Shown: positions 18,307 to 29,366 of the stretch, piece by piece
Layout of the letters: each line of letters starts with the position of its first letter
Numbering within the stretch: position 1 is the first letter of the stretch
DNA from: CAYNSB01 sp964399625
GTDB taxonomy: Bacteria; Planctomycetota; Phycisphaerae; Phycisphaerales; UBA1924
DNA: 64,000 nucleotides
Reading direction: 5' to 3'
Assembly: GCA_964399625.1 (NCBI GenBank)
Contig: CAYNSB010000005.1
Span: 27,493 to 91,492 of the forward strand
Position numbers and translations under genes: made by a program
The notes under the pieces: model-generated
The model's input: the letters and a program-made list of their open reading frames with translations, nothing else
Databases searched by the model: none
Told to the model about the DNA's origin: nothing

Positions 18307-19359
18307 ATGAACCATCTCATCTGGTGGATCGTGCCGGTTCTGCTCGTGGTGTTCGGGTGCGCGGGCGAGCGATCGACGCGGCGCGATCCGCTCGATTCGT
18401 CGCCCATGCCGCGTCGGCCCGTCGCGACGTACTCCATCGTCGCGCGCGACAAGGCGACGGGCCAGATGGGCGTCGCGGTGCAGAGCCACTGGTTCAGCGT
18501 GGGCAGCGTCGTGCCATGGGCCGAGGCGGGCGTGGGCGCGGTCGCGACGCAGTCGCTGGTCGATGTGCGTTACGGGCCGATGGGCCTGGCCTTGATGAAA
18601 GGCGGGCGGAGCGCGCCCGAGGCGCTGCGGGCGCTGGTCTCATCGGACTCGGGCGAGGCGGTGCGCCAGGTCGCGATGGTCGATGCCCAGGGGCGGATCG
18701 CGACGCACACGGGGAGCAAGGCGATCGCCGAGGCCAACCACGTCTCGGGCACGAGCAAGGACGGCTCGGTCTACTCCTGCCAGGCCAACATGATGGGTCC
18801 CAAGGGCGTGCCCGAGGCGATGTCCGCCGCGTTCGAGGGCGCGAGCGGCCCGCTCGCCCAGCGACTGCTCGCGGCGCTCGAGGCGGCCCAGCGCACCGGC
18901 GGCGACATCCGAGGAAAGCAGTCCGCGGCGATCCTCATCGTCAAGGGCGAGTCCAGCGGCAGGCCCTGGGACGACCGCGTCGTGGAGCTGCGGATCGAGG
19001 ACCACGCGGACCCGATCGCCGAGCTGCGACGTGTGCTCACGCTGCACGAGGCGTACGAGCGCATGAACGCGGGCGATGCGGCGATCGAGAAGGGCGACAC
19101 GGAGGGCGCGCTGCGCGAGTACGGCGCCGCGCTCACGCTTGCGCCCCAGAGCGCGGAGATGGCGTTCTGGACCGGCGTCTCTCTCGTGAACGCGAAGAAG
19201 GTGGACGAGGCGATGCCCATGTTCGATCGGGCGTTTGCCGACCCGGGCGGGCAGTGGCGCGAGCTCGTTCGCCGCCTGCCCGCGTCGGGGCTGCTTCCGG
19301 ACGACCCCGCGATCATCCAGAAGATCGTGTCGCGCGGCGCGCCCCAGGGCGGGAAGTAA
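18307..19359 (+). CDS. DUF1028 (Ntn-hydrolase-like) lipoprotein with C-terminal TPR
   Basis: 350 residues. It starts with a hydrophobic signal ending 'LVVFGC', a likely lipobox. The DUF1028 domain follows: 'ATYSIVARDKATGQMGVAVQ' near residues 40-59, then 'VPWAEAGVGAVATQSLVDVR' and 'YGPMGLALMKGG'. This family has an N-terminal-nucleophile hydrolase-like fold with unknown substrate. About 100 C-terminal residues form two TPR-like helix pairs ('GDAAIEKGDTEGALREYGAA', 'TGVSLVNAKKVDEAMPMFDR'). The combination with export and TPRs suggests a periplasmic protein. It starts 72 bp after gcvP with its own TAGACT element. The channel-like gene follows 15 bp downstream with AGGAG before it and is likely in the same unit. 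Confidence 0.85.
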   Translation: MNHLIWWIVPVLLVVFGCAGERSTRRDPLDSSPMPRRPVATYSIVARDKATGQMGVAVQSHWFSVGSVVPWAEAGVGAVATQSLVDVRYGPMGLALMKGGRSAPEALRALVSSDSGEAVRQVAMVDAQGRIATHTGSKAIAEANHVSGTSKDGSVYSCQANMMGPKGVPEAMSAAFEGASGPLAQRLLAALEAAQRTGGDIRGKQSAAILIVKGESSGRPWDDRVVELRIEDHADPIAELRRVLTLHEAYERMNAGDAAIEKGDTEGALREYGAALTLAPQSAEMAFWTGVSLVNAKKVDEAMPMFDRAFADPGGQWRELVRRLPASGLLPDDPAIIQKIVSRGAPQGGK

Positions 19360-19374
19360 GAGGAGCAACGCCCG

Positions 19375-19722
19375 ATGTCGCTGGAGCACCGAAGCACGCC
19401 CGTGCTCTCCCGTCGGAAGTTTGCGGCGCGTCAGGCGCGGTACGCGCTCGCGTCGGGCGGGCTCGTGCTCGCCTCGGTGTTCATTGGCGCGATCGGATAC
19501 CACCAGCTCGAGGGGCTGCGCTGGCTCGACTCGGTTTACGCGGCGGCGATGATCCTCACGGGGATGGGGCCCGTCGCGGAGCTCCACCACGACTCAACGA
19601 AGGTCTTTGTCACCGCGTACGCGCTGTTCTCGGGGATTATCTTCGTCAGCGCCGCCGCCCTCTTGGTGACGCCCATCGCGCACCGCGTCCTGCACGTCCT
19701 GCACTTTGAGAGCCGTGCCTGA
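19375..19722 (+). CDS. Two-helix ion-channel-like membrane protein with non-canonical filter
   Basis: 115 residues. Two transmembrane helices, 'YALASGGLVLASVFIGAIGY' and 'VFVTAYALFSGIIFVSAAAL', flank a re-entrant-looking segment 'LDSVYAAAMILTGMGPVAEL'. The layout is that of a two-TM potassium-channel pore (outer helix, pore helix, filter, inner helix), but the filter position reads TGMGP instead of TVGYG. The C-terminus after the inner helix is short and His-rich ('PIAHRVLHVLHFES'), with no RCK or other ligand domain. I recall similar small proteins annotated only as hypothetical or two-pore-channel-like. Ion selectivity or even channel activity is unproven. AGGAG lies before the ATG, 15 bp after the DUF1028 gene. 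Confidence 0.75.
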   Translation: MSLEHRSTPVLSRRKFAARQARYALASGGLVLASVFIGAIGYHQLEGLRWLDSVYAAAMILTGMGPVAELHHDSTKVFVTAYALFSGIIFVSAAALLVTPIAHRVLHVLHFESRA

Positions 19723-19762
19723 GCGGTTCGAGGTCCACGAGGGCGATCCGACCGAGGGCCGG

Positions 19763-20605
19763 TCAGGCGCGACGCCGGCGCGTCGAGAGGCCCAGCGCGG
19801 CCCCGGCGATCACGAGTGTGGCGGTGCCCGGCGAGGGGATGTCCCACTTGTAGTGGAACCCATCAACGTCCACGTTGTTCACGTACGTGATGTCGCCCTT
19901 GATCGGGTCCACCAGCGCGACCACGCCCGACTTGTACTCGGGGTAGAAGCTGATGTCGACGTAGTGGGGGATCTCGCCGGCGGTCAGGTCCTCCACGAGG
20001 AACGAGAAGAACGAGATGGAGGCGCTGCCCAGCGGGCTGTTGCGGTAGCGATCGCCGTAGAGGGAGATGTCCGACTCGGGGTTGATGTCGCGAATGGCGG
20101 TGATGTTCTCGCCGACCGAATCGAGGCGCCCGTTGTCGGGGTGGTCGTTGTTGCCGCCCGGGACGAAGGAGTCACCGCCACCGCCGGTGTCGGGGAAGTT
20201 CATGAAGTCGCGGAACGGGAAGTTCATGCCGTACCAAGGGCCCTCGACGTTGCCCGTGGGGCCGGACTTGAAGCCATTGGGCAGCCCGGCGCCCCAGGCC
20301 TGAGAAGCATTCAGCTGAGCGCGGACGACGCGCGAGGCACCACCGAGCGAGTCGGTGACGACGAGCGTGCCGCGGAAGCTCACGATGCCGCCGACGATCA
20401 CGGGCGCGAAGAGGCTGTCGCCGCCGTCGCCGATGCCATCGACACGCGCGTCGGTGGTGAACCCATCGCTATTGGGATTGCCCGGTGGCGTGGTGGTTGT
20501 GGTGGGGTTGGTCTTGATGACCAGCGCCTGTGCTGTTCCGGCGACGAGCGTCGCGGCGAGCAGGAAGGCGGCGGAAAAACGGTACAACGGCAAAGCGGTT
20601 CGCAT
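19763..20605 (-). CDS. Secreted PEP-CTERM-like surface protein
   Basis: 280 residues: signal peptide (cleavage after 'GTAQA'), a Thr/Pro/Asn-rich segment, then a beta-rich domain with Gly/Asp loops ('DTGGGGDSFVPGGNNDHPDN') and aromatic strands. The C-terminus is a short sorting signal, 'IPSPGTATLVIAGAALGLS' followed by an Arg cluster. This resembles the PEP-CTERM signal read by exosortase, here with PSPGT in place of the usual PEP. Exosortase processing and export to the outer surface are inferred. A good promoter (TTGACA/TATCGT) and a GAGGAG ribosome site 8 nt before the ATG are present. Convergent with the channel-like gene, 40 bp apart. Confidence 0.83.
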   Translation of the reverse strand: MRTALPLYRFSAAFLLAATLVAGTAQALVIKTNPTTTTTPPGNPNSDGFTTDARVDGIGDGGDSLFAPVIVGGIVSFRGTLVVTDSLGGASRVVRAQLNASQAWGAGLPNGFKSGPTGNVEGPWYGMNFPFRDFMNFPDTGGGGDSFVPGGNNDHPDNGRLDSVGENITAIRDINPESDISLYGDRYRNSPLGSASISFFSFLVEDLTAGEIPHYVDISFYPEYKSGVVALVDPIKGDITYVNNVDVDGFHYKWDIPSPGTATLVIAGAALGLSTRRRRA

Positions 20606-20646
20606 GTCGCGTCTCCTCGCCTTGCCGCTCTCTTTCTCCGGCGGGC

Positions 20647-20674
20647 ACGATACAAAGGGATTTCACTTTGTCAA
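20647..20674 (-). promoter_or_regulatory. Sigma70-like promoter of the PEP-CTERM-like gene
   Basis: On the minus strand a perfect -35 TTGACA (20674-20669), a 16-nt spacer and TATCGT (20652-20647). This is one of the few consensus -35 boxes in the window, and the surroundings are AT-rich. Confidence 0.75.
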
Positions 20675-20730
20675 CGATGATCGCAAGTTTTTCTGTAAGC
20701 CATTGCGGGCACGGGCGATAAGTCGACGAG

Positions 20731-23484
<2,754 letters not shown>

Positions 23485-23561
23485 GCGGTCGGTTCCATCG
23501 GCACGCAAGCGTAAGTCGCCCGCGGCGTGGCGCGCGAGCCGATTTCCGCTCCGGTCGCGCT

Positions 23562-23567
23562 TAGGAT
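23562..23567 (+). promoter_or_regulatory. -10-like TAGGAT before first GT41-like gene (leaderless type)
   Basis: TAGGAT ends 7 nt before the ATG at 23575, and the gap is CG-only without a ribosome site. Confidence 0.5.
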
Positions 23568-23574
23568 CGCCCCC

Positions 23575-25350
23575 ATGAGCCAGGTCAGTCCCGTTATCCA
23601 ACGCGCGTTCACGCTCCTGCAGCAGGGGCAGGCGGGCGAGGCGCAGAAGGTGCTCCAGGCGGCGATCTGGGCCGACCCGGGCGACGCGAACGCCGCGAAC
23701 CTCCTAGGGGTTGCGTTCGCCAGCGATTCCAAGGTGGATGAGGCGATGGTGTGGTTCCGTGAGGCGACGCGCCTGGCGCCCGAGGCGGCGGGGGCGTGGG
23801 GGAACCTGGGGAGCCTGCTCGCGTCCAAGGGCGAGTACGCCGAGGCGGTCGACTGCCTCACGCGGGCGGTGAAGCTCGACCCGGATGAGGGGCGCAACGC
23901 GTACAAGCTGATCGGGCTGCTGCACCACCTGGGGCGGATCGGCGAGGCGGGCGACCGTTTCCTCGAGGCGTTCGCGCGCCAGACGAGCTTCTCGCCCGAG
24001 ACGCTCAACGCGGGGCAGCCGGGGCTGCTCGTCTCTGGTCGTGCGGGCGACCTCGTGGGCGTGCTGCGCCGGGCGCGCGAGCGTGCCGGCCCGGTGTGGC
24101 AGATCCCACGCGCGATGATGATGCCGCTGCTGTACTGGGACGAAGCGCGTCCCGACGAGGTGCTCCGCGAGGCGCGCGAGTGCGGGCGCCTGATCGAGAT
24201 GTACTTCCCGCGGGACTACCGCCCCCTCGCCAACACGCGCGACCCGGAGCGCAAGCTCCGGATCGGGTACGTGTCGCAGGACTTCCGCAACCAGGCGTGC
24301 GGGCACTTCCTCGAGACGTTTTTCCAGCACCACGATCGGGAGCGGTTCGAGGCGCACGCCTACAGCGTGCAGGGGCTGGGCGATGACGAGCTGACGGCGA
24401 GGATCCGCAAGCACGCCGCGAGCTACACGGAGATCGCGCTGATGCCCGAGGCGCAGATCGTCGATCGCATCCGGGCCGACGGCATCGACATCCTGGTTGA
24501 CACCGTGGTGTACTCCTCGCCGGACCGCCTGCTCGCGCTGGTGCGCAAGCCGGCGCCGATCCTTATCAACTACCTGGGATATCCGAGCACGAGCGGGATC
24601 GGCGCGTTCGACTATCGCCTGGTCGATGGGATCACGGACCCGTCGGGGTTCGAGGCGCTCTCGAGCGAGGGGCTGCTGCGGTTGGACCGGTGCTTCATGG
24701 GGTACACACCGCCGCACCACATGATCGAGCCCGTGCCGCGCGACCCTCCCGGCGCGGGGCGGCCGCCCGTGTTCGGCTCGTTCAACACGCTGATCAAGAT
24801 CCAGCCCAAGGTGATCGAGGCGTGGAGCGGGTTGCTCAAGTCCATCCCCGGCTCGCGGCTCATCATCAAGAGCAAGCCGCTCGAGCACGACGACATCCGC
24901 TCGCGGTACGCGGCGCTGTTCGCGGCCCAGGGCCTGGGGCCCGATCGCGTCGAGCTGCGCTCGCACACGCCCACGCGGGAGGACCACTTGCGGACGTACG
25001 GCGAGATCGACGTGGCGCTCGATCCCTGGCCGTACAACGGCATGACCACAACTTTCGAGTCGCTGTGGATGGGCGTGCCGGTGGTCGCGTGGGAGGGGGA
25101 TCAGTCCCACTCGCGCGTGAGCGCGAGCATCCTGCGCCACACGGGGCTGCCCGAGTGCGTCGCGCCCTCGATCGCGGAGTACGCGCGGGTGGCACGGGAG
25201 ATCACCTCGGATGGGGCGCGGCTCGCACGCTGGCGGCGGGAGCTGCGCGGCATGATGCGGGGCACCGTCGCCGATGGTGCTGCTCACACGCGCGCCGTCG
25301 AGGCGGTGTACCGCGAGGCGTGGCGTCGGTGGTGCGCCGGTCCGGCGTGA
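23575..25350 (+). CDS. SPINDLY/O-GlcNAc-transferase-like glycosyltransferase with TPRs (GT41), copy 1
   Basis: 591 residues. The N-terminal ~130 hold TPR helix pairs ('AFTLLQQGQAGEAQKVLQAA', 'WGNLGSLLASKGEYAEAVDC'). The C-terminal ~370 form the GT41 GT-B catalytic core: 'LRIGYVSQDFRNQACGHFLE' with the conserved His, 'INYLGYPSTSG', 'PVFGSFNTLIKIQPKVIEAW', the Lys-containing 'SRLIIKSKPL' and the nucleotide-sugar loop 'DPWPYNGMTTTFESLWMGVP'. The family transfers GlcNAc, fucose or glucose to Ser/Thr or Asn of proteins. Its target here is unknown. It overlaps nothing, and the paralogue starts 10 bp downstream. The neighbouring divergent kinase makes a protein-modification island plausible (inference). 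Confidence 0.9.
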   Translation: MSQVSPVIQRAFTLLQQGQAGEAQKVLQAAIWADPGDANAANLLGVAFASDSKVDEAMVWFREATRLAPEAAGAWGNLGSLLASKGEYAEAVDCLTRAVKLDPDEGRNAYKLIGLLHHLGRIGEAGDRFLEAFARQTSFSPETLNAGQPGLLVSGRAGDLVGVLRRARERAGPVWQIPRAMMMPLLYWDEARPDEVLREARECGRLIEMYFPRDYRPLANTRDPERKLRIGYVSQDFRNQACGHFLETFFQHHDRERFEAHAYSVQGLGDDELTARIRKHAASYTEIALMPEAQIVDRIRADGIDILVDTVVYSSPDRLLALVRKPAPILINYLGYPSTSGIGAFDYRLVDGITDPSGFEALSSEGLLRLDRCFMGYTPPHHMIEPVPRDPPGAGRPPVFGSFNTLIKIQPKVIEAWSGLLKSIPGSRLIIKSKPLEHDDIRSRYAALFAAQGLGPDRVELRSHTPTREDHLRTYGEIDVALDPWPYNGMTTTFESLWMGVPVVAWEGDQSHSRVSASILRHTGLPECVAPSIAEYARVAREITSDGARLARWRRELRGMMRGTVADGAAHTRAVEAVYREAWRRWCAGPA

Positions 25351-25360
25351 GGACGCGCGC

Positions 25361-27154
25361 ATGACCCGGATTCCTCCTCACATCACCCAGATCCTGGCGC
25401 GGGCGCGAGACCTGACGCACGCGGGCGATGCGTCCGCCGCCGAGCTGTTGCTCCGGCGCGCGCTCCAGAAGGAACGCGACGATCCGTACCTCCTCGAGAC
25501 GCTCGCGCAGGTTCTCTTCGAGCGCGGGCAGAAGGAGCAGGCGCTGTACTTCAGCGAGCAGGCGGTGCGCCGGCTGCCCAATCACGCGATGGTGCGTCAC
25601 AACTACGGGTCCCGTCTTTTCGCGAGCGGGCGCGCCGGGGACGCGATCGAGCATCTGCGCGAGGCGGCCCGCCTCCAGCCCTCCAGCCGGCAGACGTGGG
25701 CGACGCTTCTTCATGCGCTGTTCACCGAGTCCAGGCTCTCGGAGGGGATCGCGCTGGGCGAGGAGCTGGTCCGCAAGGACCCCGCTTGGTCCGAGCCGCA
25801 CATGGCCATGGGCTCGTTCCTCGTGCAGGTCGGGCGGGCCCAGGAGGGGCTGGATCATTTGAGTCGAGCGATCGAGCTGGGGGCGCCCAAGGTCGAGGCG
25901 CAGTTCCTTCGCATGCTTTCGATGTGCTACAGCGACCAGATCACTCCCGACGAGCTGCTGCGCGCCCACCGCGAGATGGGCGACCTGGTGCTGCTGCGCA
26001 CACTGCCCGATCCGCTGCCCCACCCGAACATCGCGGACCCGGACCGGCGTCTTCGCGTGGGATTCGTGTCGCAGGACTTCCGGAATCGTTCGGCGGCGCA
26101 CTTCATCGAGCCGGTGATCACGCGCCACGACCGGGCGTCGTTCGAGGTCTTCCTTTACTCCAACACGGGCTCTCGTGGGGACGAGATGACGCTCCGTCTG
26201 CGCGACGCGAGCGACCACTGGGTGGACATCACGGACCTGGAGGACAAGGAAGCGGAGCAGAGGATCCGTGCCGACGGCATCGACGTGATGGTCGATCTCA
26301 CGGGGTGGACGGGGGGCAATCGTCTGCGCGCCCTGGCCGGACGCCCCGCCCCGGTGCAATGCACCTACATGGGGTATCCCAGCACAACGGGGCTCCGGGC
26401 GATCGAGTATCGCATCGTCGATGCGCTCACGGACCCGCCGGGGCGGGGCGATGAGCTCGCGACGGAGCGATTGGTGCGGATCTCGCCGTGCTTCCTGTGC
26501 TACGCGCCGCCGCGGCACGCGCCGCCCGTATCGCCCTGCCCGAGCGACTCGGGGGCCCCGCTCACGTTCGGCTCGTTCAACACGCAGGCGAAGCTCACGC
26601 CCTCGACGCTGGACACGTGGACGAGGGTGCTCCAGCGCGTGCCGGGCTCGCGCCTTGTGCTCAAGAACAGGGTGCTGGGCGACGCGGGCATCGCCGCGTG
26701 GACGCTCGACCAGTTCACGCGTCGTGGCGTCGAGGCCTCTCGCCTGGAGTGCCTGGGAGAGACAACGTCCCTCGCGGACCATATGGGGCTGTACCGGCGT
26801 GTGGACGTGGCGCTCGACCCGTTCCCCTACAACGGCACCACGACCACGATGGAGGCGATGTGGATGGGCGTGCCGGTGGTCGTGCTCGAGGGGGCGTCGC
26901 ACCATTCGCGCGTCGGCGTGAGCCTCATGAGCGCGATCGGGCATCCGGAGCTGGTGGCGCGCGATCGCGAGGGCTACATCGAGCTCGCCGCGAACCTGGC
27001 TGGCGATGCGGACCGGCGGCGCGAGCTTCGCCGCACGCTCCGCGATCGCATCGGCGCCAGCCCGCTGTGCGACGGAGACGCCTTCACCCGCAAGTTCGAG
27101 GCGGCGCTGCGGCAGATGTGGCGCACCTGGTGCGAGCAGCGCCCGAAAACCTAG
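25361..27154 (+). CDS. SPINDLY/O-GlcNAc-transferase-like glycosyltransferase with TPRs (GT41), copy 2
   Basis: 597 residues; a diverged paralogue of the preceding gene with the same order: TPR helices (residues ~5-190, e.g. 'LAQVLFERGQKEQALYFSEQ'), then the GT41 core 'LRVGFVSQDFRNRSAAHFIE', 'CTYMGYPSTTGLRAIEYR', 'LTFGSFNTQAKLTPSTLDTW', 'SRLVLKNRVL' and 'DPFPYNGTTTTMEAMWMGVP'. The catalytic segments are intact in both copies, so they are probably both active, perhaps on different acceptors. The TPR part is longer than in copy 1. The ATG follows the stop of copy 1 by 10 bp with no strong ribosome site; translational coupling is likely. Its TAG stop overlaps the TAG stop of the opposing gene at a CTAG. 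Confidence 0.9.
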   Translation: MTRIPPHITQILARARDLTHAGDASAAELLLRRALQKERDDPYLLETLAQVLFERGQKEQALYFSEQAVRRLPNHAMVRHNYGSRLFASGRAGDAIEHLREAARLQPSSRQTWATLLHALFTESRLSEGIALGEELVRKDPAWSEPHMAMGSFLVQVGRAQEGLDHLSRAIELGAPKVEAQFLRMLSMCYSDQITPDELLRAHREMGDLVLLRTLPDPLPHPNIADPDRRLRVGFVSQDFRNRSAAHFIEPVITRHDRASFEVFLYSNTGSRGDEMTLRLRDASDHWVDITDLEDKEAEQRIRADGIDVMVDLTGWTGGNRLRALAGRPAPVQCTYMGYPSTTGLRAIEYRIVDALTDPPGRGDELATERLVRISPCFLCYAPPRHAPPVSPCPSDSGAPLTFGSFNTQAKLTPSTLDTWTRVLQRVPGSRLVLKNRVLGDAGIAAWTLDQFTRRGVEASRLECLGETTSLADHMGLYRRVDVALDPFPYNGTTTTMEAMWMGVPVVVLEGASHHSRVGVSLMSAIGHPELVARDREGYIELAANLAGDADRRRELRRTLRDRIGASPLCDGDAFTRKFEAALRQMWRTWCEQRPKT

Positions 27155-27942
27155 GCGGAGCCGCAGCGCGCCGGGGCGAGCCACAGCGTGCACGCCGCGT
27201 TGCCGATGCGATCGCCGATGTGGAACGACACGTGCACGGGCGGGCGCATGGGTTCGTCCCGCTCGATCGCCCGCTCGCGCAGCACACCCAGATCGTGCTC
27301 GGCGGTCGCGCGATCGCGTGTGAACGCGATGAGCAGCAGCCCGCCGCGATGGATCGAAGGATCGCGCGCGATCTTGGGCAGGTCCGCGAGCGCCCGCGTG
27401 AGTTCGGACGCATAGGCCCGGTTGGGCCCGGTCCACCCGTTCGTGTACGCGAACTGCGCGACGACCTTGATCTCCAACCAGAACGCGTCCTCGGGGGCGA
27501 TGCGATCTTCGTGCGGCGTGGGGGCGAGCGAACCGAAGAGGGTCCCCAACTCTTCGTCGCGATGAATCCGTTCGCGCACGGGGTCCCGCAGCGAGGCGCC
27601 GGGAAGGGGCAGGAGGACCAGGTCGCACCGCTCGCGCTCGGCGCGCCGGGCGCGGACCCTGCTCGCGAGCTCGATCTGCCCGGGATACACCGCCTCGCGG
27701 GCCACGCCCAGGCCCATGCCCACGAACGCCTGGGCGAGCAGGGGGTGGAACTCGACCTCGCTCAGGGCGTCCAATCCGCGGACGGCTTGCTCCCCGTCGA
27801 GGGCCGCAGCCCGAGCGGAGAGTTCCGCTCCCAGGGCGTCCATCAGCGCCTCGGGCGATGAGAGCAGGAGCTCGGCGGCGCGAGCGGCGTGCTCGCCGCA
27901 CGAGGGAGGCTCTCCGCGGTGGTCGTGGCTCGAAGGCTCCAT
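27151..27942 (-). CDS. Conserved-looking hypothetical cytosolic protein
   Basis: 263 residues from this ATG; no signal peptide or membrane segment. The sequence alternates acidic helices ('AELLLSSPEALMDALGAELS') and mixed segments with 'DLVLLPLPGASLRDPVRERI', 'FWLEIKVVAQFAYTNGWTGP' and 'HRGGLLLIAFTRDRATAEHD'. The E-x-K-type strand 'WLEIKVV' after an upstream Asp recalls restriction-endonuclease-like nuclease cores, but the pattern is too short to claim. Unknown function. The start is supported by a TAGGGT element 7 nt upstream, leaderless type; a longer frame begins 14 codons earlier. It ends tail-to-tail with the GT41 copy 2 gene, sharing a CTAG at the stops. Confidence 0.65.
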   Translation of the reverse strand: MEPSSHDHRGEPPSCGEHAARAAELLLSSPEALMDALGAELSARAAALDGEQAVRGLDALSEVEFHPLLAQAFVGMGLGVAREAVYPGQIELASRVRARRAERERCDLVLLPLPGASLRDPVRERIHRDEELGTLFGSLAPTPHEDRIAPEDAFWLEIKVVAQFAYTNGWTGPNRAYASELTRALADLPKIARDPSIHRGGLLLIAFTRDRATAEHDLGVLRERAIERDEPMRPPVHVSFHIGDRIGNAACTLWLAPARCGSA

Positions 27943-27949
27943 CCCGATT

Positions 27950-27955
27950 ACCCTA
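27950..27955 (-). promoter_or_regulatory. -10-like TAGGGT before the 263-residue hypothetical (leaderless type)
   Basis: TAGGGT on the minus strand ends 7 nt before the ATG at 27942; it favours this ATG over the upstream in-frame start. Confidence 0.4.
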
Positions 27956-28040
27956 GTCGCTCGCCCGCGAGGCGTGCCGGTCACCCTCGCGGGCGGCGCA
28001 CGATCGATCGAACGCCCCTGACCCCTTTGAGGACTCCACG

Positions 28041-29216
28041 ATGAACGGATCGACCCGACGGACTTTCTTTGCTCGCCTTGTTCTCTCGTGCGTCGCCGCG
28101 CTGGCGCTGGGTGTGCTGCCCGCGGCGTCGCGCGCGGAGGACACGCTCAAGATCGGGCACTACGGCTCGCTGACGGGGGCCGAGGCGACCTTTGGCAAGT
28201 CCACGGACAACGGCATTAAGCTCGCGGTGGAGGAGATCAACGCCAAGGGCGGCGTCACGATCGCCGGCAAGTCGTACAAGATCGAGCTCGTCTCCGACGA
28301 CACCGAGGGCAAGCCCGAGAAGGCGGGGACCGTGGTGACCAAGCTCATCACGAAGGACAAGGTTGTCGCGGTGCTGGGCGAGGTCGCCTCGAGCGTGTCG
28401 CTCCAGGGCGCGCCGGTGTGCCAGAAGTACGGCATTCCCATGATCACGCCCAGCTCAACGAATCCCTCGGTCACGGCCAAGGGCGACATGATCTTCCGCG
28501 TCTGCTTCATCGACCCGTTCCAGGGCTTCGCGTGCGCCAAGTTCGCCAAGAGCGATCTGAAGCTGGGCAAGGCGGCGATCCTGTTCGATCAGGCGGCGGC
28601 GTACTCCGTGGGCCTCAAGGACGAGTTCATCAAGGCCTACAAGGACATGGGCGGGACGATCACAAGCGAGCAGGCGTACACCAAGGGCGCCGCGGACTTC
28701 AACGCCCAACTCACCCGCATCCGCGAGAGCAACCCCGACCTGATCTTCGTTCCCGGCTACTACAGCGACGTGGCGAAGGTCGCCATCCAGGCCCGCAAGC
28801 TCGGCATGAAGATGCCGCTGCTGGGCGGCGACGGATGGGACTCTGAGGAGCTGGGCAAGAACGCGGGGGATGCGATCGAGGGGTGCTTCTACTCGAACCA
28901 CTACGCCCCGGACCAGCCCACGGAGGCGATCCAGACGTTCGTGAAGAAGTACGAGGCGAAGTTCGCGGGCACGCCCGACGGGCTCGCCGCGCTCGGGTAC
29001 GACGCGGCGAACATCCTGTTCGACGCGATGTCCCGCGCCAAGAGCTCCGGTGGCAAGGACCTCCGCGAGGCGATCGCCGCGACCAAGGGCTTCAAGGCGG
29101 TGACGGGCACGATCACGATCAACGAGAAGCGGGACGCGGTCAAGCCCGCGGTGATCGTGGAGCGCAAGGGCGGCAAGTGGGTGTTCCGCGCGGCGGTGGA
29201 TCCCAGTGCGAAGTGA
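28041..29216 (+). CDS. livK: Branched-chain amino-acid ABC transporter, substrate-binding protein
   Basis: 391 residues with a basic, hydrophobic signal peptide (cleavage near 'AASRAE'). The mature protein is a type I periplasmic-binding fold of the Leu/Ile/Val family: 'LKIGHYGSLTGAEATFGKST', 'NGIKLAVEEINAKGGV', 'VVAVLGEVASSVSLQGAPVC', 'IPMITPSSTNPSVT', 'LTRIRESNPDLIFVPGYYSD' and 'GGDGWDSEELGKNAGDAIEG'. It would capture branched-chain amino acids, or a related amide or urea-like ligand, in the periplasm for LivHMGF. GAGGA lies 7 nt before the ATG. It heads a five-gene block; a 150-bp gap with a stem-loop separates it from livH, which often allows higher expression of the binding protein. Confidence 0.92.
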   Translation: MNGSTRRTFFARLVLSCVAALALGVLPAASRAEDTLKIGHYGSLTGAEATFGKSTDNGIKLAVEEINAKGGVTIAGKSYKIELVSDDTEGKPEKAGTVVTKLITKDKVVAVLGEVASSVSLQGAPVCQKYGIPMITPSSTNPSVTAKGDMIFRVCFIDPFQGFACAKFAKSDLKLGKAAILFDQAAAYSVGLKDEFIKAYKDMGGTITSEQAYTKGAADFNAQLTRIRESNPDLIFVPGYYSDVAKVAIQARKLGMKMPLLGGDGWDSEELGKNAGDAIEGCFYSNHYAPDQPTEAIQTFVKKYEAKFAGTPDGLAALGYDAANILFDAMSRAKSSGGKDLREAIAATKGFKAVTGTITINEKRDAVKPAVIVERKGGKWVFRAAVDPSAK

Positions 29217-29259
29217 TCGGGCGGCGGATTTGAATCGAGAATGCCTCGACGGGGCGAGT

Positions 29260-29283
29260 GGCGTCCGGGGACTACCCGACGCC
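29260..29283 (+). promoter_or_regulatory. Stem-loop in the livK-livH gap
   Basis: GGCGTC (29260-29265) pairs with GACGCC (29278-29283), with an inner GGG/CCC. No T-run follows. It could protect the livK 3' end or damp read-through into livH; a TATGCT at about 29296-29301 is a possible internal -10. Confidence 0.35.
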
Positions 29284-29366
29284 GCCCGCCCCGTTATGCT
29301 TTGGGCCCTCGTCGGGGTGCGCCGCGGTGCGCCCCCCCCTCGGGGAGACCCTGACTCGGGACGTGC

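Noticed and set aside
27151..27942. PD-(D/E)xK nuclease
   Set aside because: A 'WLEIKVV' strand after upstream acidic residues fits the ExK half of the motif, but spacing and the preceding Asp cannot be confirmed by eye, so no function is claimed.
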